Shown here piece after piece: positions 52,501 through 59,423 of a stretch of 64,000 bases of DNA (positions are counted from its first letter, which is position 1; each line of letters opens with the position of its first letter). The translations under genes were made by a program, and so were the position numbers. The stretch is from Actinoplanes sp. NBRC 103695 (lineage in GTDB: Bacteria; Actinomycetota; Actinomycetes; Mycobacteriales; Micromonosporaceae), in assembly GCF_030269485.1 (NCBI RefSeq), contig NZ_BSTL01000009.1:62001-126000 (forward strand), read 5' to 3'. The notes below the pieces were generated by a model. The model ran no database searches and was not told where the DNA came from. It saw nothing but the letters and a program-made list of their open reading frames with translations.

Positions 52501-53500
52501 CAAGCTGGAGTTCGACGACCGGCACGGCGCTGCCATGACCTACCACCAGCTCGGCGTGGTCGCGCTGGAGCAGCGGCGGTTCGAGCAGGCTGAGCAGCAT
52601 TATCGGCAGGCCCTCGACATCTCCTTGGAGTTCGACGACCGGCACGGCGCTGCCATGACCTACCACCAGCTCGGCATGGTTGCGCTGGAGCAGCGGCGGT
52701 TCGAGCAGGCTGAGCAGCATTATCGGCAGGCCCTCGACATCTCCTTGGAGTTCGACGACCGGCACGGCGCTGCCATGACCTACCACCAGCTCGGCGTGGT
52801 CGCGCTGGAGCAGCGGCGGTTCGAGCAGGCTGAGCAGCATTATCGGCAGGCCCTCGACATCTTCCTGGAGTTCGACAACCGGCACAGCGCCGCCATGACC
52901 TACCACCAGCTCGGCGTGGTCGCAGTGGAGCAGCGGCGGTTCGAGCAGGCTGAGCAGCATTACCGGCAGGCCCTCGACATCAAGCTTGAGTTCGACGACC
53001 GGTACAGCACCGCCAGCACCTACCACCAGCTCGGCATGGTTGCGCTGGAGCAGCGGCGGTTCGAGCAGGCTGAGCAGCATTATCGGCAGGCCCTCGACAT
53101 CTTCCTGGAGTTCGACAACCGGCACAGCGCCGCCAGCACCTACCACCAGCTCGGCGTGGTCGCAGTGGAGCAGCGGCGGTTCGAGCAGGCTGAGCAGCAC
53201 TATCGGCAGGCCCTCGACATCAAGCTTGAGTTCGACGACCGGTACAGCACCGCCAACACCTACAACCAGCTCGGTAGCCTTTATGTAGACCTTGAACGCT
53301 ATGCGGAAGCTGCGCCTCTCCTACTTCATGCTTCAGTCAACTGGCACAGCACCACCCAGACATGGCCTACGGAGACGCTCGCCCTGCTCCACCAACTGCG
53401 CCGGTCGCTACCACCGACGCAGTTCCAGCAGGCCACCGAAGAGATGATCCCGGTCGACTTACGCGAGAGCTTCTACAACGCTCTCGACGCCAACGGCTGA
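49526..53500 (+). CDS. CHAT protease - STAND NTPase - TPR protein
   Basis: 1,324 residues from GTG 49526. Residues ~1-125 are an N-terminal beta-rich domain. Residues ~150-395 are a CHAT (caspase-like) protease with catalytic His226 in VHFDVHGG and Cys301 in VLNACQSA. A NACHT/NB-ARC-type NTPase follows, with Walker A GLAGAGKST (454-462), Walker B HLIVVDNAE (~533-541), a sensor GSREAE (~579) and a winged-helix region to ~900. The C-terminus is a TPR superhelix; residues 928-1247 are eight near-identical 40-residue units. By analogy with STAND proteins the TPRs sense a trigger, NTP drives oligomerisation, and the CHAT domain cleaves a target. The target is not encoded nearby. TTG leucine codons are frequent, unlike neighbouring genes. 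Confidence 0.88.
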   Translation: MIDIVVRETSPAAVDGSFSARVEFGDQGGADVTVSPPVNEAGEQLLAWYFEEHLRYPFLDNDLERKAVELVGEYGQALFGQVFAGEAAYGYRDALRVGFDGYRLVVRGSAGFQRLHWEALRDSDGERLALRMPLVRQDAATPLRYDLPAPAPTVNILVVTARPFGRRDVGFRTISQPLLDAIGQTDVPVTVDLVRPGTWAALREALRAAERERGQGWYQVVHFDVHGGFGTPSSMTTDTNGGGGGATRYLFDPAHTLRPDAKQGLLFFETGQAGTAQPVPSAQVAALLAEHRVAVAVLNACQSAMQTGDEASLAHDLVAAGAPVAVGMAYSVTVSAAMRAMPVLYGRLAAGDDPVRAAFEARRALNDVKTRRAYFEHELELEDWILPVVYAQRDSKLAVRPMTGAEEEAFYRRRDQVAVAPVVEYGFVGRDLDLHALERLLLTDDQQTQVLVRGLAGAGKSTLLEHAGWWWQRTGLIDQVFSFSYEERAWTADQMIRHIAQQLLTPVEFAQWDALGDAAKAGRITTRLRAVRHLIVVDNAESITAGPAAIPHALPEAERKRLARWLGGLRGGRTLLLVGSREAETWLAGVTFTDRVYELPGLDPQAASDLLDRILRRHGASRWLSDTVADSERQALKDLMRVLGGYPLPMTVVLPNLATTSPSQVLAEFHRGDTNADPTTAARQAIEYSHGKLDPALQQSLLLLAPFTTTIPTPALDVYAEALRADLGADNLDGIDLKAAVAELQRVGLATDHPALRGFAQVVPVLPFFLRNRINEHPDLARATGQAHYQLYTSLGSMLHQMLVSHEPQQRATGQAGVAAEYANLTAALSHAQRSIQPTTPLILALEEFLDQTQQHHARRQLLDDAIARRPAIDDAEKQDELAMLHNLAGNVALVQRRFDDAYRHHKTELTIYETLNRRQQQGNTYGQLGRIAQEQRRFEQAEQHYRQALDIFLEFDDRHGAAITYHQLGVVALEQRRFEQAEQHYRQALDIKLEFDDRHGAAMTYHQLGVVALEQRRFEQAEQHYRQALDISLEFDDRHGAAMTYHQLGMVALEQRRFEQAEQHYRQALDISLEFDDRHGAAMTYHQLGVVALEQRRFEQAEQHYRQALDIFLEFDNRHSAAMTYHQLGVVAVEQRRFEQAEQHYRQALDIKLEFDDRYSTASTYHQLGMVALEQRRFEQAEQHYRQALDIFLEFDNRHSAASTYHQLGVVAVEQRRFEQAEQHYRQALDIKLEFDDRYSTANTYNQLGSLYVDLERYAEAAPLLLHASVNWHSTTQTWPTETLALLHQLRRSLPPTQFQQATEEMIPVDLRESFYNALDANG
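52307..53266 (+). repeat. Eight tandem 120-bp TPR units
   Basis: Eight units of exactly 120 bp encode QLGVVALEQRRFEQAEQHYR followed by QALDIxLEFDxRxxAAxTYH. The first half of each unit is almost invariant even at silent sites. Differences cluster at unit positions 25 (F, K or S), 30 (D/N), 32 (H/Y), 33 (G/S), 34 (A/T) and 36 (I/M/S/N). Units 5-6 and 7-8 form a duplicated 240-bp pair. Confidence 0.93.
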
Positions 53501-53502
53501 GC

Positions 53503-53668
53503 CCGCTCTCCGTCAGTCCCCGGCTCTCGTTGCCCGGTGGGCGGGCCACAGCATCAAGGTCTTGTTGGAGGTACACGCAACTGGATCTTCGGCGAGGAGG
53601 CCGAGGCGATGCGCCGGATCGAGGAGAGGCGCGAACGCTTCCCCGATATGAGCGACCTCGCTACCTGA
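53503..53668 (+). pseudogene. Tyrosine-recombinase (integrase) C-terminal remnant
   Basis: One frame reads LVARWAGHSIKVLLEVHA, the last conserved block of actinobacterial tyrosine integrases, with the catalytic Tyr of the usual VYA changed to His. After a one-base loss near 53577, another frame continues NWIFGEEAEAMRRIEERRERF and stops at 53668, the normal tail of such enzymes. Everything upstream is missing. It points toward tRNA-Tyr 133 bases away, a typical AICE/prophage arrangement. Confidence 0.72.
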
Positions 53669-53752
53669 TCAAGCCCGGCGGCGCGGGGGACGTATGGGGG
53701 ACAGCCAGCGAGACCGAACGGCATCGAACGAGACCGAGTGGGACTCACGAAG

Positions 53753-53790
53753 AAGGCCCCTCGCTGCCGTTCGGGCAGGTGAGGGGCCTT
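53753..53790. terminator. Terminator of tRNA-Tyr
   Basis: AAGGCCCCTC (53753-53762) pairs perfectly with GAGGGGCCTT (53781-53790), just beyond the 3' end of the minus-strand tRNA-Tyr gene. Confidence 0.8.
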
Positions 53791-53800
53791 GAGGTCGTGC

Positions 53801-53884
53801 TGGTGGCGGGTAGAGGATTCGAACCTCTGAAGCTTTCGCGACGGATTTACAGTCCGCTCCCATTGGCCGCTCGGGCAACCCGCC
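53801..53884 (-). tRNA. tRNA-Tyr (GTA)
   Basis: Read on the minus strand, acceptor GGCGGGT (53878-53884) pairs with ACCCGCC (53805-53811), followed by discriminator A and an encoded CCA (to 53801). Anticodon GTA is at 53850-53848. The T arm has GGTTCGAATCC and the gene has a long class II variable arm, as expected for bacterial tRNA-Tyr. A possible promoter (-35 near 53953-53948, -10 near 53928-53923) lies upstream. It adjoins an integrase remnant. Confidence 0.95.
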
Positions 53885-54022
53885 TTTGCCGCCCGGCCAT
53901 CGTGCGCCAAGCAGCGGACAACAGGATAGCCAACCTCCGGCCCGGGTCCACAACCGGGTACGGTCGGCATGTCGGAGATGCGCCGACAGCGCCCGCGTGA
54001 CGAGACCCAACGGAGTTTGATC

Positions 54023-54517
54023 ATGGCAGCCAGCCCGTCGTTCGACATCGTGAGCAAGGTCGACCGGCAGGAGGTCGACAACGCGTTCCACCAGGCGGAG
54101 AAGGAGTTGGGTACCCGCTTCGACTTCCGTGGCACGGGCACCACCCTGGCCCGTTCGGGGGAGGAAGGCGTCACCATCACCTCGGAGACCGAGGAGCGTG
54201 CCAACGCCGCCCTGGACGTCTTCAAGGAGAAGCTGGTCAAGCGGAACATCTCGCTGAAGTCGCTGGAGGCCGGTGAGCCGCGGCAGTCGGGCAAGACCTA
54301 CAAGATCGACTGCAAGGTCATCGAGGGCATCGAGTCGGACAAGGCCAAGGTCATCAGCAAGAAGATCCGTGACGAGGGCCCCAAGGGTGTGCAGGCGCAG
54401 ATCCAGGGCGACCAGCTGCGGGTGACCGGCAAGAAGCGGGACGACCTGCAGGCCGTGATCGCCCTGCTCAAGCAGGAGGATTTCGGCGTCGCCCTGCAGT
54501 TCACCAACTACCGGTAA
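54023..54517 (+). CDS. YajQ-family nucleotide-binding protein
   Basis: 164 residues. It begins SFDIVSKVDRQEVDNAFHQAEKEL and has FDFRGTGTTL and GKTYKIDCKVIEGIE, the two RNP-like modules of YajQ/UPF0234. Members bind nucleotides; some bind cyclic di-GMP. A GGDEF-EAL gene 2 kb downstream makes the latter attractive but unproven. ATG 54023 gives the family start. It is divergent from tRNA-Tyr. Confidence 0.92.
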   Translation: MAASPSFDIVSKVDRQEVDNAFHQAEKELGTRFDFRGTGTTLARSGEEGVTITSETEERANAALDVFKEKLVKRNISLKSLEAGEPRQSGKTYKIDCKVIEGIESDKAKVISKKIRDEGPKGVQAQIQGDQLRVTGKKRDDLQAVIALLKQEDFGVALQFTNYR

Positions 54518-54546
54518 AAATCCGGCGAGGGCCGCAAAATCGGACC

Positions 54547-54852
54547 ATGGATACGAGTACGTGGACACTCGTCATCGGTGGCGCGATCGGTCTGGCCCTC
54601 TCCGGATTCGGCGCGAAGGTGCTGGTGACCGGGCGGGCTCCGGCCAGCACCTCGCGCGCCTTCCGCTCGGTCCGCGAGACCGGCCTCTACCACCTGCTGT
54701 TCGGCGTCGCGCTGATCCTGCTGGTGGCGGGCACCGAGCTGCCGGGGGAGCACACCAGCATCGTCACCGCGGTGGTCGCGGTGCTTCTGGCCGGCTGGGC
54801 GATCGTCCGGTACCGGCCCAAGCGGCGGAAAGAGGTCGACGAACCGCGATGA
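54547..54852 (+). CDS. Small three-helix membrane protein
   Basis: 101 residues with three hydrophobic segments (TLVIGGAIGLALSGFG, YHLLFGVALILLVAG, IVTAVVAVLLAGWAIV) and a basic C-terminus. I do not recognise a family. It overlaps the rhodanese gene by ATGA and follows yajQ by 29 bases, so it may belong to the same transcript. Confidence 0.72.
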   Translation: MDTSTWTLVIGGAIGLALSGFGAKVLVTGRAPASTSRAFRSVRETGLYHLLFGVALILLVAGTELPGEHTSIVTAVVAVLLAGWAIVRYRPKRRKEVDEPR

Positions 54853-55658
54853 TCGATCCCGTGCTGGATCCGGCCGACGTGCCGGACCACGACCGTGTGG
54901 TGTTCGCCGACGTTCGTTACTACCTGGACGGGCGCCGCGGCCGGGACGCCTACGACCGGGGGCATCTGCCGGGCGCCGTCTTCGTGGACGTGGACCGCGA
55001 CCTGGCCGCGCGCGGGGCCCCGCCGACCGAGGGCCGGCATCCGCTGCCCGATCCGGGGGAGTTCGCCGCCCGGATGTCCGCCCTGGGTGTCGGTGATGAA
55101 GATCTGGTCATCGCGTACGACGACAGCGGTGGCGTGATGGCCGCCCGTCTGGTCTGGATGCTCCGTGCCACCGGCCATGAGGCGGCGCTGCTGAACGGCG
55201 GGCTGGCCGCCTACCCGGGAAATCTGGTGACCGGATCGCCTGGCCGGACCCCGGCGGTCTTCTCCGCGCGGCCGTGGCCGGCGGACCGGCTGGCGACGAT
55301 CGACGAGGCGGCCGACCGGGCGAATACCGTCGTGGACGCGCGGGCGCCGGAGCGGTTCCGTGGCGAGTCCGAGCCGATCGACCCGCGGGCGGGGCACATC
55401 CCGGGCGCCCGAAACGTCCCCTGCCGTGATCATTTGACCGAGGACGGCGCCTTCAAGCCCGCGGACGAGGTCAGGCGAAATTTCGCGTCTGCCGGCGTCA
55501 CGACCGGCGAGGGCGTCATCTCCTACTGCGGCTCGGGCGTCACGGCCTGCCACAATCTGCTGGCCCTGGAGCACGCCGGCCTGGGTGTCGGCCGGCTCTA
55601 TCCGGGTTCGTGGAGCGCCTACAGCAACACCGGCCGCCCGGCCGCGACCGACGACTAG
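54849..55658 (+). CDS. Thiosulfate/3-mercaptopyruvate sulfurtransferase (tandem rhodanese)
   Basis: 269 residues with two rhodanese domains. The N-terminal one is inactive. The C-terminal one carries the active-site loop YCGSGVTACHN with the nucleophilic Cys. GHIPGARNVPC and GHLPGAVFVDVD are the CH2A motifs. It moves sulfane sulfur to cyanide or other thiophiles. Loop CGSGVT is the pattern common to 3-mercaptopyruvate-type enzymes. Its last four bases overlap the convergent HTH gene. Confidence 0.9.
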   Translation: MIDPVLDPADVPDHDRVVFADVRYYLDGRRGRDAYDRGHLPGAVFVDVDRDLAARGAPPTEGRHPLPDPGEFAARMSALGVGDEDLVIAYDDSGGVMAARLVWMLRATGHEAALLNGGLAAYPGNLVTGSPGRTPAVFSARPWPADRLATIDEAADRANTVVDARAPERFRGESEPIDPRAGHIPGARNVPCRDHLTEDGAFKPADEVRRNFASAGVTTGEGVISYCGSGVTACHNLLALEHAGLGVGRLYPGSWSAYSNTGRPAATDD

Positions 55659-56047
55659 TCGGGCTCGCCGGCCAGCCCGCGTGCCGACTGCGCCTCGCCG
55701 GGGTCGAAGCCCTGGTAGCCGGTCAGCTCGTGCTGCCGGGCCTGCTCCTCGATCCAGCGGTTGTGTGCCTCCCACGCCGCCTGCTTGCTGCTGCCGAGCG
55801 CGGAGCCGATCTGCGTCCAGGTGGCCCCGGCGCCGCGGGCGGTGCGCACCATCGCCTGCCGCCCGTACCCGGCCTTGCGGATCACCACCTCGCTGAGCGC
55901 CAGCAGCTCGAGCGACTCCTCCTTGGAGAGCGGGCTCTCGCCGTCGCTGTCCATCGCGGCGAGCGCCTCCCGCATCCTCAGCTCGTCGTAGCGCGTTGTG
56001 GCGGTGGAGAGCGTGTGACGGCGTTCGAGTTCGTCGGGAGAGTGCAT
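55655..56047 (-). CDS. Helix-turn-helix protein
   Basis: 130 residues from ATG 56047. A C-terminal helix-turn-helix GATWTQIGSALGSSKQAAWEAHNRW (~residues 80-105) follows a helical N-terminal region. This resembles small actinobacterial DNA-binding proteins of unknown target. A 34-bp nested palindrome lies 13 bases upstream of its start, a likely autoregulatory operator. Convergent with the sulfurtransferase. Confidence 0.72.
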   Translation of the reverse strand: MHSPDELERRHTLSTATTRYDELRMREALAAMDSDGESPLSKEESLELLALSEVVIRKAGYGRQAMVRTARGAGATWTQIGSALGSSKQAAWEAHNRWIEEQARQHELTGYQGFDPGEAQSARGLAGEPD

Positions 56048-56060
56048 GGCAGCAGTCAAT

Positions 56061-56094
56061 CGTCAGGGCGCCTTGACGTCAAGGAGGCCTGACG
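56061..56094. promoter_or_regulatory. Nested palindromic operator
   Basis: CCTTGACGTCAAGG (56071-56084) is a perfect 14-bp palindrome. It is framed by CGTCAGG (56061-56067) and CCTGACG (56088-56094), so the whole 34 bp is a dyad apart from 3-base spacers. It contains TTGAC -35-like sequences on both strands, and lies between the HTH gene and the secreted-peptide/GGDEF genes. Confidence 0.7.
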
Positions 56095-56307
56095 AACAGG
56101 TGCGAATTGCACTCACGTATACCGTTAAATCGGACTCAAAGCTCTCAATACTGCGCGCCTGAGTTTCGTAAGTAACTCAGCCGTTCAGACAGGATTTCGG
56201 TATGTGCGGCCCTGACCCGCCGAAGGACAGTGTCTGACGGACAACGCGTGTGGCACCATCATCACACCCCCCAACGGAACCACCCTTTCTTCGCCCGGGA
56301 GTCACAG

Positions 56308-56469
56308 ATGACCGCAAGAAAGCTGAGCCGTCTCGCCGGCTTCGCGTTCGTTCTCGCCGCCGTGTTCGGTGGCGTGGGGGTCGCCAGCGCCTCGACGGCT
56401 GCCACCGCGGAGCCCGTGTCCTCGGTGGCCACCGTCACGACGCTGCAGGGCGACATCATCTGGGTCTGA
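56308..56469 (+). CDS. Small secreted peptide
   Basis: 53 residues: a signal peptide with n-region MTARKLSRLAG and hydrophobic core FAFVLAAVFGGVGV, an AlaSerAla cleavage site, then a mature peptide of about 25 residues ending QGDIIWV. It has no Cys. It lies 59 bases before the GGDEF-EAL gene on the same strand. Short secreted proteins with a C-terminal GDIIW-like end recur in actinobacteria; their role is unknown to me. A signal peptide or cell-surface role is inference. Confidence 0.6.
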   Translation: MTARKLSRLAGFAFVLAAVFGGVGVASASTAATAEPVSSVATVTTLQGDIIWV

Positions 56470-56528
56470 ATCCCCACCGGCGTCACCCTCGCACCTTCGC
56501 CGGCCAGGTCGAGTAACGAGGGAGTGAG

Positions 56529-59054
56529 ATGACGGGCCGTTCAGTGCCGCGGCGGTCGCCGCAGTACGCCTGGCTGATCACCAATCCCCTCGCCTGTGTC
56601 GCGCTCTTCACCGCGATCGGGTTCTGGATTGCCGACCCGTATTGGTACAAGTCCTGGCTCGGCGGCCTGGTCGCACTCGTCTTTCTGACCATCGCCAACA
56701 TCGGCGTATTCACGGTCGTCATCCGCCGCCAGGGATTCATGGTGGTGGTCACCGAGATTCCCTTGGTGCTCTCGCTCTACTTCCTGCCCAAGGTCATGGT
56801 CATCCTGGTCAGCGCACTGGCCATCATGGTCGTGCAGCTGTATCAGCGGCTGGCGCCTCTCAAGCTCTGGTTCAACGTGGCCAAGGCGGCGGCCGCCGCC
56901 TCCGCGGCCGTCCTGGTGATCGCCGTCTGCCCGCCGATCCGCGGCGTGGGCCCCGGCACCTGGGCGATCCTCTTCGCCGCCGTGATGGCGAGCGCCGCGC
57001 TCGGCCCGGTCGCCTTCGCCGGCGTGATGACCATCGTGCAGGGCCGGCACGCCGGGCAGGAGGCATTGCGCGCGGGCACGGCGATGCTCGTCGCGGCCGC
57101 CGCCAACACGGTGCTCGGCCTCGTCTTCCTGATCGTGCTGGACACCACGCCGTGGGCCGCCCTGCTGCTGGCCGGCCTGATCGCGGCGCTGTTCATCGTC
57201 TTCCGCTCGTTCGCCGAGTTCTTCCGGCAGCACCGGACCCTCACCGACGTGTACGAGCTGACCCTCGCCGTCCGCGAGCACGGCAGCGACGGCGGCCTGC
57301 CGGACGTGCTGCTGGGCCGGGTCCGGGCGCTGATGCGTTCCGAGTACGCGACGCTCTGGCTGCCCGCCCAGGGCCGGCACCCGGAGGTGCTGCTGACGTC
57401 CCGGATGGACGACAGCGGGCTGATGGACATCTCGCCCACCCCTGCCGAGGTCCGCGATCGCGCGGTGGCCACCGAGCACGCCGTGGCCGTCGGCGACCGG
57501 TTCGCCGAGACGGAGGATCTGCGCCCGCTGCTGAGCCCGGCCGGCCTGAAGGACCTGGTGGTCGTGCCGTTGCGCTCCGGCCAGGTGACCGTCGGCACGC
57601 TGGAGGTGGCCAACCGGATCGGCGGCCAGCTGACCTATCGCGCCACCGACGTCCAGGTGATGGAGACGGTGGCCGCGCACGCGGCGGTGGCGGTGGAGAA
57701 CAGCCGGCTGGTCGAGCGGCTGCGCTACGACGCGTACCACGACCGTCTGACCTCGCTGCCGAACCGCCGCCGGCTGACCGACGCGCTCGCCGAGTCGGTG
57801 AAGGTACGCGCGCCCGGCGAGGTCGTGGCCGTCCTCGCGTTCGACGTGGACGGTCTGCGCGACGTCAACGAGTCGATGGGCCACGCCGCCGGCGACAAGC
57901 TGCTCTCCGAGGTCGCCAAGCGGCTGCGTGCGATCGCCGGGCCGGGCGCTCTGGTCGGCCGGATCGGCGGCGACGAGTTCGTGGTCACGCTGCGCTCGGA
58001 GAGCACCGAGGTGACCGTCCAGCTGGCCACCCAGATGCGCGAGCAGCTGCGCGGCCCGATGGTGGTGGGCACGCTCACGCTCGATGTGGACACCGCGGTC
58101 GGGGTCGCGGTCCAGCCGGACCACGGCGACGACCCGGAGGCCCTGCTGCGCCGCGCCGAGCTGGCCGCCAACGCGGCCAAGGTGGTTCCGTACGGCGTGC
58201 AGCTCTTCCACCCGGCCCTGGAATCGCGGGCGGTGCGCCGCCTCGGCCTGGCCGGCGAGCTGCGCAAGGCGCTGGAGAACGGCGAGCTCGAGGTCTTCTT
58301 CCAGCCCAAGGTCACGATCGGCGACCGGCACCTGGTCGGCGTGGAGTGTCTGGCGCGGTGGAACCACCCGGCGCACGGCGAGGTGGCGCCGGAGGACTTC
58401 ATCGCGGTGGCCGAGCACACCGGACAGCTGTCCCGGCTCACCGAGGTGGTGCTCACCGAGGGCCTGCGGCGCTGCCGGGAGTGGGCGGACGCGGATCGCC
58501 CGCTGGCCATCGCGGTCAACCTCTCGGCCCGCACGCTGCTCGACCCGCGCTTCCCGAACATGGTCCACGAGCTGCTCAAACAGCATCACGTGGCGGCCGA
58601 GCAGGTCACCTTCGAGATCTCCGAGCCGGGCATGCTGGGCGACATCGAGCGCACCCTGCCGGTTCTCTATCAACTGCGAGATCTGGGCGTACGCCTGTCC
58701 GTCGACGACTTCGGGACCGGTGCGTCGTCGCTGTCCTACCTCCGGCAGCTGCCCGTGCACGAGGTGAAGATCGACGACTCCTTCGTGCAGGGGATGGCGA
58801 CCGACTCCGGGGACCTGGCCATCGTGCGAGCGGTGATCAGCCTGGCCCGTGAGTTCCGTCTCACCGTGGTCGCCGAGGGCGTGGAGAGCGAGCTGACGCT
58901 GGACCTGCTCGAGGAGATGGGCTGCGAGATCGGCCAGGGCTATCTCTTCAGCCGCCCGCTGCCGTACGAGCGTCTCGAGGCCTGGTTCAGCGCCCAGACC
59001 GAGCCGGAGTCCACACCGACCGGCGAGGTCCGCCGCCTCCGAGCGGTCATCTAG
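56529..59054 (+). CDS. Membrane MASE-like / GAF / GGDEF / EAL cyclic-di-GMP protein
   Basis: 841 residues. Residues 1-235 contain about seven transmembrane helices. A GAF-like domain (~240-395) follows. The GGDEF domain (~400-565) has intact RIGGDEFVV. The EAL domain (~575-830) has ECLARW in place of EAL, with NLS, FEISE, DDFGTG, KIDDSFV, AEGVE and GQGYLFSRPL, so the metal and catalytic residues are largely retained. It may make and degrade cyclic di-GMP, controlling development or motility. It may be coexpressed with the secreted peptide and ends 98 bases before tRNA-Thr. Confidence 0.93.
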   Translation: MTGRSVPRRSPQYAWLITNPLACVALFTAIGFWIADPYWYKSWLGGLVALVFLTIANIGVFTVVIRRQGFMVVVTEIPLVLSLYFLPKVMVILVSALAIMVVQLYQRLAPLKLWFNVAKAAAAASAAVLVIAVCPPIRGVGPGTWAILFAAVMASAALGPVAFAGVMTIVQGRHAGQEALRAGTAMLVAAAANTVLGLVFLIVLDTTPWAALLLAGLIAALFIVFRSFAEFFRQHRTLTDVYELTLAVREHGSDGGLPDVLLGRVRALMRSEYATLWLPAQGRHPEVLLTSRMDDSGLMDISPTPAEVRDRAVATEHAVAVGDRFAETEDLRPLLSPAGLKDLVVVPLRSGQVTVGTLEVANRIGGQLTYRATDVQVMETVAAHAAVAVENSRLVERLRYDAYHDRLTSLPNRRRLTDALAESVKVRAPGEVVAVLAFDVDGLRDVNESMGHAAGDKLLSEVAKRLRAIAGPGALVGRIGGDEFVVTLRSESTEVTVQLATQMREQLRGPMVVGTLTLDVDTAVGVAVQPDHGDDPEALLRRAELAANAAKVVPYGVQLFHPALESRAVRRLGLAGELRKALENGELEVFFQPKVTIGDRHLVGVECLARWNHPAHGEVAPEDFIAVAEHTGQLSRLTEVVLTEGLRRCREWADADRPLAIAVNLSARTLLDPRFPNMVHELLKQHHVAAEQVTFEISEPGMLGDIERTLPVLYQLRDLGVRLSVDDFGTGASSLSYLRQLPVHEVKIDDSFVQGMATDSGDLAIVRAVISLAREFRLTVVAEGVESELTLDLLEEMGCEIGQGYLFSRPLPYERLEAWFSAQTEPESTPTGEVRRLRAVI

Positions 59055-59151
59055 GCAACTGGGCTGGGGAAACGCGGAATCCGGTATCCGATTTCATCCT
59101 GCGTGGGGCTCCGTGTAAGCTCTTCCCTGCGCAACAAGCGAGACTTCGCGC

Positions 59152-59227
59152 GCCCCCTTAGCTCAGTCGGCAGAGCGTCTCCATGGTAAGGAGAAGGTCT
59201 ACGGTTCGATTCCGTAAGGGGGCTCCA
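59152..59227 (+). tRNA. tRNA-Thr (GGT)
   Basis: Acceptor GCCCCCT (59152-59158) pairs with AGGGGGC (59217-59223), discriminator T and encoded CCA follow to 59227. Anticodon GGT is at 59185-59187 in the stem-loop TCTCC-ATGGTAA-GGAGA. The T loop TTCGATT is standard. A -10-like TAAGCT at 59116-59121 is a plausible promoter element. Confidence 0.97.
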
Positions 59228-59266
59228 ACCGGGCCCAGCACTCTCACGGGGCAATGAGCCTGGCTC

Positions 59267-59339
59267 GGCGGTGTAGCTCAGATGGCAGAGCAAGCGGCTC
59301 ATAATCGCTGTGTCGCCGGTTCAAGTCCGGCCACCGCTA
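59267..59339 (+). tRNA. tRNA-Met (CAT), elongator type
   Basis: Acceptor GGCGGTG (59267-59273) pairs with CACCGCT (59332-59338), with discriminator A; CCA is not encoded. Anticodon CAT is at 59300-59302. The first acceptor pair is G-U rather than the mismatch of initiator tRNA, and the anticodon stem lacks the three G-C pairs of initiators, so it is the elongator. It lies 39 bases after tRNA-Thr. Confidence 0.94.
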
Positions 59340-59423
59340 CTGCAACGCGTTTTGCATATCAGCGACCCCAGTCGTTACGCTGGAGCGTCGTATTCTCAGC
59401 ACTGAGCAGGAAGGCACCCCGCC

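Noticed and set aside
52169..53200. A 343-codon minus-strand frame made of repeated LLSLLEPPLL units
   Set aside because: It is the antisense of the TPR repeat array; the periodicity comes from the real gene.
52307..53266. CRISPR-like regular repetition
   Set aside because: Units are 120 bp, directly adjacent with no spacers, and encode TPR helices.
53362..54000. A 212-codon plus frame over the tRNA-Tyr region
   Set aside because: It runs through the antisense of a tRNA and its terminator; no family sequence.
48886..54022. A gasdermin or other known CHAT substrate next to the protease
   Set aside because: No frame near the CHAT gene shows a gasdermin-like pattern; flanking genes are DUF1508 and yajQ.
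56541..58760. A 739-codon minus-strand frame across the GGDEF-EAL gene
   Set aside because: Shadow frame of low complexity (His/Arg/Gln-rich); the plus-strand frame has full domain motifs.
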